The notes: generated by a model from the letters alone, not told the origin. A DNA stretch of 64,000 nt from an uncultured Devosia sp. (GCF_963517015.1 NZ_CAUQDV010000001.1:2238001-2302000); one strand, 5' to 3'. Counted from the first letter of the stretch, positions 25,119-34,734 are shown. A program made the numbers and translations.

Positions 25119-26338
25119 GCGGGCTGTGGCGTGCCGGTTGGTTCCTCCGGTGCAGATGGACCGGGAAAGGTGAGCGCAACGAGTGCGGCGCCGATGCCGA
25201 TGGCGGCGGAGCTGACATAGAGCCAGTGATAGTCACCGAAGGTGTCGAACAGCCAGCCACCGCCGACCGGGCCGATGGCCATGCCGATCGACGACGTCAT
25301 GGTGATGCCGCCGAGCACGGTGCCCATGACGCGCGGACTGAAATAGTCGCGGGCCAGTACGGCGTAGAGCGGCATGACGCCGCCATAGGCGAGGCCCAGC
25401 ACCGCGGCCAGCATGTAGAACTGGGTCAGCTCGCCGATATAGATATAGGAGTAGATGCCGACGGCCTGCAGCAGGAGGCCGCCGACGATGACCTTCTTGA
25501 CGCCGATGCGGTCGGCCAGCAGACCAAAGGCGACGCGACCGACAAGGCCTGCCGCGCCTTCGACGCTATAGATGCTGGCAGCGGCAATGGCCGAGGCGCC
25601 GCAGAGCATGGCATAGCTCACGGTGTGGAAGATCGGGCCGGAATGGGCGGCGCAGCACAGCGCAAAGACGGCTGCGAGAACGATGAATTGCGGGCGCTTC
25701 ATCACCGAGAGGATGGAGGTGCCCGAAGGGCCGGCGGTGACCTCGCCCGCTTCTCCCGGTGCTTCATCAAAGCCGGCAGGCGGGCGGCGGATCAGCAGGG
25801 CGGTTGGCAGGATAATCGCTGTGGCAACAAGCGCCGTGGTCATCATCGCATTGCGCCAGCCCATGTTTTCGATGAGCACTGTGGCAAGGGGCGTGATCAC
25901 CATGGGCGCGACGCCGCCGCCCAGCGAGACCAGCGACACCGCAAGGCTGCGGTGCTTGTCGAACCAACCGATGACCGTCGCCATCAGGGGCGCAAAGAAA
26001 GCGCCGCCGGAGGCGCCGACGAGGCCGCCATAGGCAATCTGGAACACCAGCAGGTCGTTGGCACGGCTGGCGATGAACAGGCCGAGGCCAAGTGTGCAAG
26101 CGGCGATCAGCACGACAGGCCTTGCGCCGATGCGGTCAGTCAGCGTGCCCCACAAAAAGCCGGCCACGCCCATGACGATGAAACCGATGGTCATGGCGCC
26201 CGATATGCCGGCCCTGGTCCAGCCGGTCTGGTCGGAAATGGGTTGAAGATAGACCGGCAGGGCGAACATGGCGCCCATGGCCAGACAGGTGATGACGGCG
26301 CCCGCGGCGACGATGACCCAACCGTAATTGCGTTCCAT
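25115..26338 (-). CDS. MFS transporter, oxalate/formate antiporter-like
   Basis: This 407-residue protein has twelve hydrophobic helices, the loop 2-3 motif GTLTDRIGARPVV, and the loop 8-9 repeat FGLLADRIGVKKVIVG. The pattern fits the monocarboxylate / oxalate-formate antiporter branch of MFS. The cargo cannot be told. It converges with the frameshifted MFS gene, overlapping its stop by four bases, and is divergent from the HxlR regulator. Confidence 0.87.
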   Translation of the reverse strand: MERNYGWVIVAAGAVITCLAMGAMFALPVYLQPISDQTGWTRAGISGAMTIGFIVMGVAGFLWGTLTDRIGARPVVLIAACTLGLGLFIASRANDLLVFQIAYGGLVGASGGAFFAPLMATVIGWFDKHRSLAVSLVSLGGGVAPMVITPLATVLIENMGWRNAMMTTALVATAIILPTALLIRRPPAGFDEAPGEAGEVTAGPSGTSILSVMKRPQFIVLAAVFALCCAAHSGPIFHTVSYAMLCGASAIAAASIYSVEGAAGLVGRVAFGLLADRIGVKKVIVGGLLLQAVGIYSYIYIGELTQFYMLAAVLGLAYGGVMPLYAVLARDYFSPRVMGTVLGGITMTSSIGMAIGPVGGGWLFDTFGDYHWLYVSSAAIGIGAALVALTFPGPSAPEEPTGTPQPA

Positions 26339-26491
26339 TTGACAGATGCCTCCCGCTATCCTGCCCTATAGACGTATGAGCCAAGTCCTTCTCGACAGGG
26401 CAATCACGGTTCCTGAACCGCTTGTGATATGCAACTAGTCTGCGCTCTGTGCTAGAGCTTGTAAAGCGGTCGAATCGAGGAGTTCTGTCTG

Positions 26492-26983
26492 GTGGATCTG
26501 CGTTCGGGCTGTCCGATCAATCTTTCGGTGGAAGTGCTGGGGGACAAGTGGAGCCTAGTCATCCTGCGCGACATCATGTTCGGCAATTTCCGCAGCTATC
26601 GGGAGCTGCACGGCAATTCGCTCGAGGGCATAGCGACCAATATCCTGGCCAACCGGCTCAAGCACCTGACTGCAGAGGGTTTCCTGACGGCGGCCAGTGA
26701 CCCCAGTCACAAGCAGCGCACGATCTACAGTTTTACCGAGAAGGCGATCCAGCTCGTGCCGGTGATGGCGGCGCTGAGCGCCTGGGGGACGCGCTTCCTG
26801 CCGGTGAGCCATGAACTCGCGGCGCGGGCGATCGTGCTGGAGCAGGGTGGCGCGGCGTTGCAGCAGGATTTCATGGACGAGCTGCGCCATCTTCATTTGG
26901 GCGCACCGGCGCCGAAACGCTCGGCCATGGCGCAGATGCAGGCGGCCTATCTTGCCGCCGTTGAAAAGTCCGAGCCGGCCTGA
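26492..26983 (+). CDS. HxlR family transcriptional regulator
   Basis: This 163-residue protein starts with GTG at 26492 behind a GAGGAG site. It shows the HxlR winged-helix pattern: CPINLSVEVLGDKWSLVILR, then ILANRLKHLTAEGFL, with the family cysteine at residue 7. HxlR proteins sense oxidants, aldehydes or small ligands as dimers. An extended C-terminal helix region of about 60 residues follows the DNA-binding domain. It is divergent from the MFS gene at 25115-26338, which it may control. Confidence 0.9.
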   Translation: MDLRSGCPINLSVEVLGDKWSLVILRDIMFGNFRSYRELHGNSLEGIATNILANRLKHLTAEGFLTAASDPSHKQRTIYSFTEKAIQLVPVMAALSAWGTRFLPVSHELAARAIVLEQGGAALQQDFMDELRHLHLGAPAPKRSAMAQMQAAYLAAVEKSEPA

Positions 26984-27097
26984 GGTTTACATCTGGGCCT
27001 CAGTCCCTACATTAGCCCTTCGCTGTCGTGCGCCTGCCGCGCGGCCTCACTGGAAAGGGCGTGGATCATTCCGCCCGCATCACAGAAGGAAACAGCC

Positions 27098-27535
27098 ATG
27101 AGCGAAGCCAAGATGGGCGACGTTGTCCGCATCAATTACACCGGCCGCCTGACCAATGGGGCCCAGTTCGATTCTTCCGCCGGACGGGAGCCGCTGGAGT
27201 TCACCATTGGCCTCGGGCAGGTGATCAAGGGGCTTGAGGCCCATGTTGCCGGCATGGAGCAGGGCGACAAGAGCACCGTGACCATTCCGGCCGACCAAGC
27301 CTATGGCCCGCATCGTGCCGAGGCCGTGCAGACGCTCGACCGGGCGAAGGTGCCGTCGGGTATCGATGTTCGGGTTGGCACGCAGCTGCAGGCCCGCACC
27401 AGTGATGGCGGCATGATGCCGATCACCGTGGTGGATCTGGACGACACCAGCGTCAAGGTTGACGCCAATCATCCGCTGGCGGGCCAGGATCTCGTCTTCG
27501 ATGTGGAGCTGGTCGAGATCGTCCAGGCCGCCTGA
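27098..27535 (+). CDS. FKBP-type peptidyl-prolyl cis-trans isomerase, SlyD/FkpB-like
   Basis: This 145-residue protein has the FKBP core (VVRINYTGRLTNGAQFDSS, then GQVIKGLEAHVAGM) and an insert-in-flap segment near residues 65-110, as in SlyD and FkpB. It lacks the His-rich metal-binding tail of E. coli SlyD. It catalyses proline isomerisation and acts as a cytosolic folding helper. The ATG at 27098 follows an AGAAGGA site. A strong terminator follows. Confidence 0.9.
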   Translation: MSEAKMGDVVRINYTGRLTNGAQFDSSAGREPLEFTIGLGQVIKGLEAHVAGMEQGDKSTVTIPADQAYGPHRAEAVQTLDRAKVPSGIDVRVGTQLQARTSDGGMMPITVVDLDDTSVKVDANHPLAGQDLVFDVELVEIVQAA

Positions 27536-27554
27536 GGCTCAGAGCCACCTCTTC

Positions 27555-27583
27555 AAGCCCGCTGCCTTGCAGCGGGCTTTTTG
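27555..27583 (+). terminator. rho-independent terminator after the FKBP gene
   Basis: An 11-base stem AAGCCCGCTGC/GCAGCGGGCTT with a CTT loop runs directly into TTTTTG. It lies 20 bases after the FKBP stop and abuts the end of the convergent hybrid kinase gene. Confidence 0.85.
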
Positions 27584-27586
27584 CTG

Positions 27587-29944
27587 TCAGGCTTCGCCGC
27601 CCAGCATGGTGTGGATGGCGGTCGCCAGCTCGTCGCTGCGGAAAGGCTTGGCGAGCATTTTCATGTCCGAGCCCAGATAGCCCTCGCGATGCTCGGCGCC
27701 TTCGGCATAGCCGGTTACGAAAAGGATGGGCAGCTTGGGGCGGCTCTGGCGCGCGAGTTCGGCCAGCTGACGCCCCGTCATGCCGGGCAGGCCGACGTCC
27801 GAGACCATGAGGTCGATCCGGGTGTCGCCTTCCAAATGGGGCAGGGCGCTCGGGGCGTCTTCGGCCTCGATGCTCTCATAGCCGAGATCCTTGACCACTT
27901 CGAGGATCAGCATGCGGACGGCGGGGTCGTCCTCGACGATCAGCACGACTTCCCCGGCGGTGCGCCGATGCGGGATGGCCATGTCCTGAGCCTGCTGGAT
28001 TTCCTCGCTCTCGGCACGTTTGAGATAGAGCTCGATCCGCGTGCCTTCGCCCTTGCGGGAGACGATGTTGACGTGGCCGCCCGACTGGCGGACGAAGCCA
28101 TAGACCATGGACAGGCCAAGTCCCGTGCCTTGGCCGATCGGCTTGGTGGTGAAGAAGGGATCGAAGGCCTTGGCAATGATATCTTCGCTCATGCCTTCGC
28201 CGGTATCGGTGACGCTGACCAGCACATAGTCGCCTGCTTCCAGCCGCTCGAAGCTGCCCGATCCACGCGTATGGTTTTCGGCGCTGATGGTGAGCTGGCC
28301 GCCGTTGGGCATGGCGTCACGGGCATTGATGGCTAGGTTGAGGATGGCGTTTTCGAGCTGGTTGCTGTCGGTCAGGCCGCGCCAGAGGTCCGGCGCGTGA
28401 CGGGCCGTCAGGGTGATATTTTCACCCATGGTGCCGCGCAGAAGTTCATCCATCGACCCGATGATGCGGGCTACGTCTTCGGAGCGTACGTCGAGCGATT
28501 GCCGGCGCGAAAAAGCCAACAGGCGCTGGGTCAGCGAGGCGGCGCGCTGGGCCGAAACCGTCGCCGCATCGAGGAAACGGTCCAGATCGTCATAGCGCTG
28601 TTTCTTGAGGCGTCGGCCAATGACATCGATCGAGCCGATGATGCCGGCAAGCAGGTTGTTGAAGTCATGCGCGATGCCACCGGTCAGCTGTCCGATGGCT
28701 TCCATCTTCTGGGACTGGCGCAGCTCCTCTTCGACTTCGCGCACACGGGCGGCGGAGGCCTTTTCGTCGGTGATGTCGCGGCCATTGGCATAGATGACGC
28801 CGCCGTCGTCGGGTGATGCGGTCCAAGAGAACCAGCGATAGGAGCCGTCAGCATGGCGCAGTCGCGCCTCGAACTGATGGGGCCGCTCGAGGTTGAGTAT
28901 GGAGAGCAGCGCCTCGACATCGTCGTCATGCGCGAAATCGGCCAAGGGTCGGCCGAGGATCTGGTGCAGCGAACTGCCCATCAGGCGGCCCCAAGAGGGC
29001 GTGACGTCGCGGACACGGCCGTCGCGGCTGACGATGACCATCAGGTCCTGCGAATTGCGCCAGAGCAGCAGCCGCTCCATGGCCTGCTGCTCGACGCTGG
29101 CCTGCAGGCTTGCGGTCTTGTCCAGCAGCATCTGCTGGGTGGCCTTTTCGCTGGTGATGTCGCGCACAACGCCGACGAAGCGCTGGCAGATGCCGTCTTC
29201 GAAAATGGAACTGCCGGTGCTTTCGATCCACAGCATGTCGCCGGTGGTGGTGATGATGCGGAACTGCTCGCTGAACTCGCTATGGGACCATTGGGTGACC
29301 GCAAGCTGCACGGCTTCGTGGACACGCTGACGGTCGTCGGGATGCAGCATGTTCAGGAAGACATCGTAGGTGACCTCGGCCTCGTTGGTGAAGCCGAAAA
29401 TCTCGCGGCACCGCTGGTCCCAGGTCAGGATGTTGCTGATCGGGCTGAAATCCCAGCCGCCAAGGCGGGCGGCCCGCAGGGCGATGCGGCTGGCTGCTTC
29501 GCTGGCACGAAGATCGGATTCCACGCTCTGGCGGCGGAGGCGTTCGCGGGCTTCGGCCACTGCGCGCGAGACAGCGCCGCGCAGGCGCCGCAGGTTGCGC
29601 TTGGTGACATAGTCGACCGCGCCTTCCTGCAGCGCCTTGGTGGCAAATTCCTCACCGACAACGCCAGAGACGAAAATGAAGGGCACGTCGGGGTAGCGTT
29701 GATTGGTGATGGCGAGCGCCATCAGCCCATCGAAGCCGGGCAGGGAATAGTCGGCCAGGACAATATCGGGCTCTGTGTCGAGCAATCGCTCGAAGGTCTC
29801 GCGCGAGGTGGCGCGCACCAGTTCGAACGGAATGGTGCCCGCCGAAAGGTGAGCCTCGACCAGCTCCGCATCGATATCGCTGTCTTCAAGCAGCAATATG
29901 CGCAGCGGGCCGGTGCCGGTATCGAGCAGGGGCCTAGCGGCCAT
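27587..29944 (-). CDS. hybrid histidine kinase: receiver-PAS-PAS-HisKA-HATPase-receiver
   Basis: This 785-residue protein has no membrane helix. Domains in order are a receiver at 14-130 (LLLEDSD, VLADYSLPGFDG), PAS at about 155-275, a second PAS at about 295-400, and a DHp with IAHDFNNLLAGI near 427. Then come a HATPase (ILNLAINARDAMPNGG, TGLGLSMVYG) and a second receiver at 665-780 (DLMVSDVGLPGMTG). It overlaps the receiver gene upstream by 11 bases and is the last gene of the phytochrome operon, so it probably receives or passes on the light signal. Confidence 0.92.
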   Translation of the reverse strand: MAARPLLDTGTGPLRILLLEDSDIDAELVEAHLSAGTIPFELVRATSRETFERLLDTEPDIVLADYSLPGFDGLMALAITNQRYPDVPFIFVSGVVGEEFATKALQEGAVDYVTKRNLRRLRGAVSRAVAEARERLRRQSVESDLRASEAASRIALRAARLGGWDFSPISNILTWDQRCREIFGFTNEAEVTYDVFLNMLHPDDRQRVHEAVQLAVTQWSHSEFSEQFRIITTTGDMLWIESTGSSIFEDGICQRFVGVVRDITSEKATQQMLLDKTASLQASVEQQAMERLLLWRNSQDLMVIVSRDGRVRDVTPSWGRLMGSSLHQILGRPLADFAHDDDVEALLSILNLERPHQFEARLRHADGSYRWFSWTASPDDGGVIYANGRDITDEKASAARVREVEEELRQSQKMEAIGQLTGGIAHDFNNLLAGIIGSIDVIGRRLKKQRYDDLDRFLDAATVSAQRAASLTQRLLAFSRRQSLDVRSEDVARIIGSMDELLRGTMGENITLTARHAPDLWRGLTDSNQLENAILNLAINARDAMPNGGQLTISAENHTRGSGSFERLEAGDYVLVSVTDTGEGMSEDIIAKAFDPFFTTKPIGQGTGLGLSMVYGFVRQSGGHVNIVSRKGEGTRIELYLKRAESEEIQQAQDMAIPHRRTAGEVVLIVEDDPAVRMLILEVVKDLGYESIEAEDAPSALPHLEGDTRIDLMVSDVGLPGMTGRQLAELARQSRPKLPILFVTGYAEGAEHREGYLGSDMKMLAKPFRSDELATAIHTMLGGEA

Positions 29945-30386
29945 TCTGACCCCGCGGCGGCGGTTCGTTGAGGACAGCCCAGAACATGCCGAGATCCTGA
30001 ATGGCTTCGAAGAAGATGTTGAAATCGACCGGCTTGACCACGAAGGCGTTGACGCCGTTTTCGTAGCTGGTCAGCACGTCGCGCTCTTCGCGTGACGACG
30101 TCAGCATGACCACCGGGATTTGCTTTTGCATCGGGTCCTTCTTGATGGTCTCCAGCACCTGCAGGCCATCGACCTTGGGGAGCTTCAGATCAAGCAGGAC
30201 CACTGCGGGGTTGCCCGGGTCGCGGCCCTCGTATTGGCCGCGCTCATAAAGATAGTCGAGCGCCTCGGCGCCATCGCGCGTGACCACGATGTCGTTGGCC
30301 AGCTGGCATTTGGCCAGGGCAGCGAGGGTCAGTTCGAGGTCGCGCGGATTGTCTTCGACGAGCAGGATTGGACGCAGATCAGGCAT
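29934..30386 (-). CDS. response regulator, Rcp1-like single receiver
   Basis: The ATG at 30386 gives 150 residues. It is a receiver only: LLVEDNPRDLELTL, the phospho-Asp in VVLLDLKLPKVDG, MLTSSREERD, and VVKPVDF. The long form with the insert YERGQYEGRDPGN is the Rcp1 type that pairs with phytochromes. Its start overlaps the bacteriophytochrome gene by eight bases, so it is the likely direct phosphate acceptor of that kinase. Confidence 0.92.
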   Translation of the reverse strand: MPDLRPILLVEDNPRDLELTLAALAKCQLANDIVVTRDGAEALDYLYERGQYEGRDPGNPAVVLLDLKLPKVDGLQVLETIKKDPMQKQIPVVMLTSSREERDVLTSYENGVNAFVVKPVDFNIFFEAIQDLGMFWAVLNEPPPRGQNGR

Positions 30387-32577
30387 GGTCGGTCTTCTTT
30401 CCCCCTTCTGGCAGACTGAACGTGAAAGTGGCACCTTTGTTCACGGCGCCATCGGCTTTTATTGAGCCGCCATGGCGGGTTATGATGCGTTTGGTCAAAG
30501 CCAGGCCAATGCCTGTGCCGGCAAAGTCTTCCATACGGTGCAGACGCTGGAACACGCCGAACAGCTTGTGAACATATTCCATCTCGAAGCCGGCGCCATT
30601 GTCGCGGATCCAGTATGTGGTCTGGCCATTGGCGCTCTGGCCACCGATCTCGATGATGGCGGGCGTGCGATCGCGGCTGTATTTGACGGCGTTGTCGATG
30701 AGATTGGCCAGGGCCTGGCGGATCAGCCCACCGTCGCCCCAAGCGGGGGGAAGCTTGTCCACTTTCCATTCGATGGCACGGTCGACAATGTCCTGTTCCA
30801 GCGAATGGCGGACCTCGGTGACCAGCTTGTTCACGTCGACGCGGGTCTTTTCGAGATTGGTGCGTCCAAGCTGGGAGAAGTTGAGCAGGTCGTCGACCAG
30901 GCGCCCGGCCGAGAGGGCAGCATCGATGATGCTGCGCAGATAATGCTGGGATTTCTGGTCCAGTCCTTCCTCTCGCGAGGTCAGGAGCTCGGCATAACCG
31001 ACGATGTGGCGGAAGGGCGCCCGCAGGTCGTGCGAGACAGAATAGGAGAAGCTTTCCAGCTCCTTGTTGGAGCGCTCCAGCTCCTCGGTCATTTCGGCGC
31101 GTTCTTCGGCGCGGCGCAGCACGAAGTTGATCAGCGCATTGCGGAAGTCGTCGGCGCTTTCCACTTCCGCCGCCGTCCAGGGCACGGCGCGCTCGCGCAG
31201 CTCTTCCTTCCACTGGGCGAATGAGGTGCGGGGCGTCAGTCGCTCATTGAAATCCTGCGGCTTGCGCGGGTCGCCCCCCCAGGTGACGGTGCGCACCACT
31301 TCGGGCCGGAACCAGATGACGTAGGAGCCATAGAGCTGGGAGATGGAAACAGCCAGCACGCCGCTGGCCGTATCAGCCACGGACGAGCCTTCGGACCAAA
31401 GTGTCGAGAGCCGGTCGGTTTCAAACCGGTCCTTGCCAACACCGCGCAGATAGGCGGCGAGCTTGATGATGGAGTCGCGATCCGGCGTCTGGCCAGCGGT
31501 GCGGATTTCTTCTTCGGTAATGATGGCCGCGCCGGCGGCATTGGCCACGGCCATCCAGGCCTCCGGATTGCGCTCAAGCTCCTCGGCCATGGCATCGGCG
31601 CGCGACAGCTTGGCAACCAGTTCGGTTTCGCGACGCTTGAGCTGGATGCGCTGCGCCGCGTGGGCCCCGCGCTCGATGGCGCTGATTTGCAGCGAGAAAA
31701 TCTTGGCGACGAAATTGCAGGCGGCACGAACCTGCGGCGGCACGCGGCGCGGTGCTTCGCTGTGGCAGGAAATCAGGCCCCAGAGCTTGCCATCGACCAC
31801 GATGGAAATCGACATCGAGGCCCAGGTGCCCATGTTGCGCATATATTGCAGATGAACCGGCGAGACGCTGCGCAGGCCAGCGTAGCTGAGATCGAGGGGT
31901 TGGCCATCGACCGGGCTCATGACGGGCATAAGCGGTACCGGCGCATAGTCGGCGTCGGGGATCATGCGGAGCGGGCTCAAGGTGTAGAGCGCGCGGGCCT
32001 GGGCCGGAATGTCGGTCGCCGGGAACCGCAGGTCGAGATAGCTTGGGAGCACGCCGTCGCTGCTCTGGGCCATGACTGTGCCATGCCATTCCGGATCGAA
32101 GCTATAGATCATCACGCGGTTGAAGCCCGTGATGGCGCGAACCTGATCGGCAACGGCCGCACCCAGTTCGCGCAGGTCGCTGAGCGGCAGGATCTCGTCG
32201 GCAAAGGTCTGGAGTTTCGGGAAAACCTGTTCGAGTGAGCGCGCCTCGCCCGGGTCGATCAGTTCGAATTCCAGCAGCGCGCCCTGCGGCATGTGATGGC
32301 CGCTGACGGTGAAATTGTGTCCGTTCACGGCGATCGACTGCAGCAGCGATGGCGCGTCACGATCGCCGATCCATAGCGTGGTTTCGTCATCAAGCGCGGT
32401 CAGCGCGCCACCGGCCAGTTCGTCGCCAAGGAGCGCCGCGGCATTGGCGGAAGCCTGCAGCACCTTACGGCTATCCGGGTCGACGACCAGCAATGCGCCA
32501 TGCGGCTGGATACCGCCGGGAATGCGGATCGGCTCGGCGGCGCAATTGTCGATCTGTGCCTGAGTCGGTCCGTTCAC
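30379..32577 (-). CDS. bphP: bacteriophytochrome histidine kinase
   Basis: The GTG at 32577 follows GGAGG and gives 732 residues. The N-terminal PAS domain has the biliverdin-binding Cys12 in NCAAEPIRIPGGIQPHG. The GAF domain holds FPATDIPAQA, and a PHY region follows with FRPEVVRTVTWGGDP. The DHp domain has SYSVSHDLRAPF and the HATPase has NLIDNAVKYS and GTGIGLALT. It is a red/far-red photoreceptor. The start overlaps the heme oxygenase stop (GTGA), so chromophore supply and apoprotein are co-translated. An ORF extension upstream of the GTG is rejected. Confidence 0.95.
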   Translation of the reverse strand: MNGPTQAQIDNCAAEPIRIPGGIQPHGALLVVDPDSRKVLQASANAAALLGDELAGGALTALDDETTLWIGDRDAPSLLQSIAVNGHNFTVSGHHMPQGALLEFELIDPGEARSLEQVFPKLQTFADEILPLSDLRELGAAVADQVRAITGFNRVMIYSFDPEWHGTVMAQSSDGVLPSYLDLRFPATDIPAQARALYTLSPLRMIPDADYAPVPLMPVMSPVDGQPLDLSYAGLRSVSPVHLQYMRNMGTWASMSISIVVDGKLWGLISCHSEAPRRVPPQVRAACNFVAKIFSLQISAIERGAHAAQRIQLKRRETELVAKLSRADAMAEELERNPEAWMAVANAAGAAIITEEEIRTAGQTPDRDSIIKLAAYLRGVGKDRFETDRLSTLWSEGSSVADTASGVLAVSISQLYGSYVIWFRPEVVRTVTWGGDPRKPQDFNERLTPRTSFAQWKEELRERAVPWTAAEVESADDFRNALINFVLRRAEERAEMTEELERSNKELESFSYSVSHDLRAPFRHIVGYAELLTSREEGLDQKSQHYLRSIIDAALSAGRLVDDLLNFSQLGRTNLEKTRVDVNKLVTEVRHSLEQDIVDRAIEWKVDKLPPAWGDGGLIRQALANLIDNAVKYSRDRTPAIIEIGGQSANGQTTYWIRDNGAGFEMEYVHKLFGVFQRLHRMEDFAGTGIGLALTKRIITRHGGSIKADGAVNKGATFTFSLPEGGKKTDHA

Positions 32578-33164
32578 GCGTGAGCCTCCGCTACCATCCA
32601 AAGTTCCAGCAGCGAAAAGGTGCGCTTCGCGGCATCGATAACCGCATCGCCATCCTGCGCGGGCACGGCGTCCAGATATTGTCTGAACGTATTCCAGCGG
32701 ATTCCAGTTTCGCCGCCATAGGGGTCGAAATAAGTCGGCGTTTCCAGTGGCCAATCGGGCAGGCGGCGCAAGGCCTTGATGATCAGCTTGCCGCCGAGCG
32801 TCGAGCCTTCCATGACGTAGAGTGCACCCATGGCTTGGGCTTGTGTCACTGGGCGCCAGGCCTTGGGGGGGGCGGGCAGGGCGGCGAGGTCTGCGTCACT
32901 CATGCCGAGTGTTCGCAGGTCCTGCGTGAGGATGGGCAGTTTGGCGCGATCCTGCAAAGCGGGCGGCGCGAGGGCCAGCATGGCGGGTTCGAAATCCCGC
33001 AGCACGCCGTAAAAACCGCGCAGCATGGCAAGTGCCTGATCCATGTTTGGAGCGTGCAGGTTGAAGCCAAGCCCGGCCTCGAGGCTCCGATGCTCGGCAT
33101 CGGTCTCGCTGCGTAGTCTTTCCGACAGGGACAAAGACGCTGTATTTTGAGCCGTCACAAGCAT
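32574..33164 (-). CDS. bphO: heme oxygenase (biliverdin-producing)
   Basis: This 196-residue protein fits bacterial heme oxygenases. The proximal heme ligand is the histidine in DAEHRSLEAG near residue 25, and the distal helix carries GALYVMEGSTLGGK. It opens heme to biliverdin, the chromophore of bacteriophytochrome, releasing CO and iron. It is the first gene of the operon and is coupled to bphP through a four-base overlap. Confidence 0.92.
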   Translation of the reverse strand: MLVTAQNTASLSLSERLRSETDAEHRSLEAGLGFNLHAPNMDQALAMLRGFYGVLRDFEPAMLALAPPALQDRAKLPILTQDLRTLGMSDADLAALPAPPKAWRPVTQAQAMGALYVMEGSTLGGKLIIKALRRLPDWPLETPTYFDPYGGETGIRWNTFRQYLDAVPAQDGDAVIDAAKRTFSLLELWMVAEAHA

Positions 33165-33307
33165 TTACTCACGGGAGATCAGTGACTTGGACGATAAAGA
33201 CAGGGCGGGTTTGTAGCAAGTAGCGCAGGTTAGTTGTTTCCGGTCATACAAGCTTTGGCAACGCCTTCGCGCCTCAGTCGTTCCGCGGTCTGGATGGGAG
33301 ATTGCAG

Positions 33308-33700
33308 ATGAAAGAGACAACGGGTGGATGCCTTTGCGGCCAGGTCCGGTTTTCTGTCAAGACAGAGCCCTATCGCGTGGGAATCTGCCATTGTCTCGAC
33401 TGCCGCAAGCATGGCGGTTCGCTATTCGGCATTTCGGCAATCTTTGCCCATGGCGCCGTCACGATCAAAGGAACCACCCGGGACTATCGCGGGCGACATT
33501 TTTGCCCCGAATGTGGCTCCTCGGTGTTTTCGCGCAGCGGGGACGAGATGGAAATCCATCTCGGTGCGCTGGACGAAATCGATCAGCTCACGCCCAGCTA
33601 TGAGCTCTGGACCATTCGGCGTGAAGGCTGGCTACCGGAATTCCCGCTGCGGCACAGCTATCAGCGCAATCGCAGCGGCGACGGGCGGCGCGCGGATTGA
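33308..33700 (+). CDS. GFA family protein (glutathione-dependent formaldehyde-activating-like)
   Basis: This 130-residue protein has the zinc-binding cysteine pattern of the GFA/CENP-V fold: CLCG at 8-11, CHCLDC at 27-32, and CPECGSS near 68. Family members bind zinc and were linked to glutathione-formaldehyde adducts, though most have unknown roles. The ATG at 33308 is preferred over a TTG two codons earlier. It converges with the next gene without a gap. Confidence 0.88.
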   Translation: MKETTGGCLCGQVRFSVKTEPYRVGICHCLDCRKHGGSLFGISAIFAHGAVTIKGTTRDYRGRHFCPECGSSVFSRSGDEMEIHLGALDEIDQLTPSYELWTIRREGWLPEFPLRHSYQRNRSGDGRRAD

Positions 33701-34297
33701 TCAGCCGGACTTGCGCAGCAGGGCGAAGTTGAACCAGACGTGGCCAAACTTGGCGTTGAGGCGGATCCACATCGGGGCCAGCGATTCCATGGCGCGGCAG
33801 GCGGTGAGGTCTCCCAGGTCGACAATGTCCTGCCAGCCGAAATCCTGCAGCAGGGTGGTGACTTGTTCGCGGTCAGCGGCGTCATTGCCGGCGACGAAAC
33901 TGGTGTGCTTGCCGTCAAGCTTTTCAGGGTGGCCCATCAATTGGGCGCTGACAAAATTCATCGCCTTGATCACGCTGGTGCCAGGCAGGGCGCGTTGCAG
34001 GCTTTCGCCCAGCGTTTCCTCGATCGGACTGTCGATGGCATCGCGCCAATTGCCGATGTCGACGAGGAGCTTGCCTTTGAGGTCGAGTTTGCCGAAGCTC
34101 TCCATGGCGTCTTCGCCATGCATGGCATTGACCAGCCAGTCTCCGTGTGCGGCTGCGTCGGCGTGGCTGACGACGGCAATGCCGTCCTGCGGCTGACCCG
34201 GATGGCGCGAACCCAGCACGACGTCGTGGCTAAGCTCCTTGAGCCGTGTGGCGACTGCGGAGCCAACTTCTCCGGTTCCGAAAACGGCGATCCTCAT
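33701..34297 (-). CDS. NADPH-dependent F420 reductase-like oxidoreductase
   Basis: This 198-residue protein has an N-terminal Rossmann motif (IAVFGTGEVGSAVATRL) and LGSRHPGQP, which fits NADP(H) phosphate binding. FNFVS-type residues and the helix VIKAMNFVSAQLMG match the F420-dependent NADP reductase/NAD-binding family. Alphaproteobacteria usually lack F420, so the natural substrate is probably something else. It stands alone on its strand. Confidence 0.82.
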   Translation of the reverse strand: MRIAVFGTGEVGSAVATRLKELSHDVVLGSRHPGQPQDGIAVVSHADAAAHGDWLVNAMHGEDAMESFGKLDLKGKLLVDIGNWRDAIDSPIEETLGESLQRALPGTSVIKAMNFVSAQLMGHPEKLDGKHTSFVAGNDAADREQVTTLLQDFGWQDIVDLGDLTACRAMESLAPMWIRLNAKFGHVWFNFALLRKSG

Positions 34298-34503
34298 GGC
34301 AATATCCTTTGCTTGTTATGCTGCCTCAACGCGGCAATCGAGCAAGGGATGCGATCCAGGCGGCATGGGGAAGCCGCGCTCGCTCCTCTCGCCACAGTTT
34401 GCTTGCGGAGCGGTTGGGGTGGTCATTTGCTCCGTTCCAAGCCGGATCACACGATCTCCTTTTTCTCATGTTCCAAGGCGCTTCAACGTGCATTGGAGAT
34501 GGA

Positions 34504-34734
34504 ATGAAACCGACACTGATCCTCGCCCTTTTCGCCGCTGCCCTCAGCTTTCCCGCCCAGGCGCAGGAGGCGGCGCCCGAGTCCGAACTCTGTCGCATGC
34601 AACTTGACCTGCTGGTTTCGAACGGCAGCCTGACGACGGAGGAGCAGGCGGTGTTCGAGGCGCAATGCGCCTGTCTCGAAGCGCAGGAAGCGGGACAAGG
34701 TGAAGGCAATGCGAGCTGCGCACAGGAGGGCTGA
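34504..34734 (+). CDS. small secreted cysteine-containing protein
   Basis: The ATG at 34504 gives 76 residues. A clear Sec signal (LILALFAAALSFPAQAQ) is followed by a short acidic mature part. Four cysteines (LCRM, CAC, SCAQ) could form two disulfides in the periplasm. No known family is recognised. It is a single small gene between the F420-reductase-like gene and the cold-shock gene. Confidence 0.65.
   Translation: MKPTLILALFAAALSFPAQAQEAAPESELCRMQLDLLVSNGSLTTEEQAVFEAQCACLEAQEAGQGEGNASCAQEG

Noticed and set aside
33701..34297. Evidence for F420 metabolism
   Set aside because: The family name comes from archaeal and actinobacterial homologues; no F420 biosynthesis gene is in the window.
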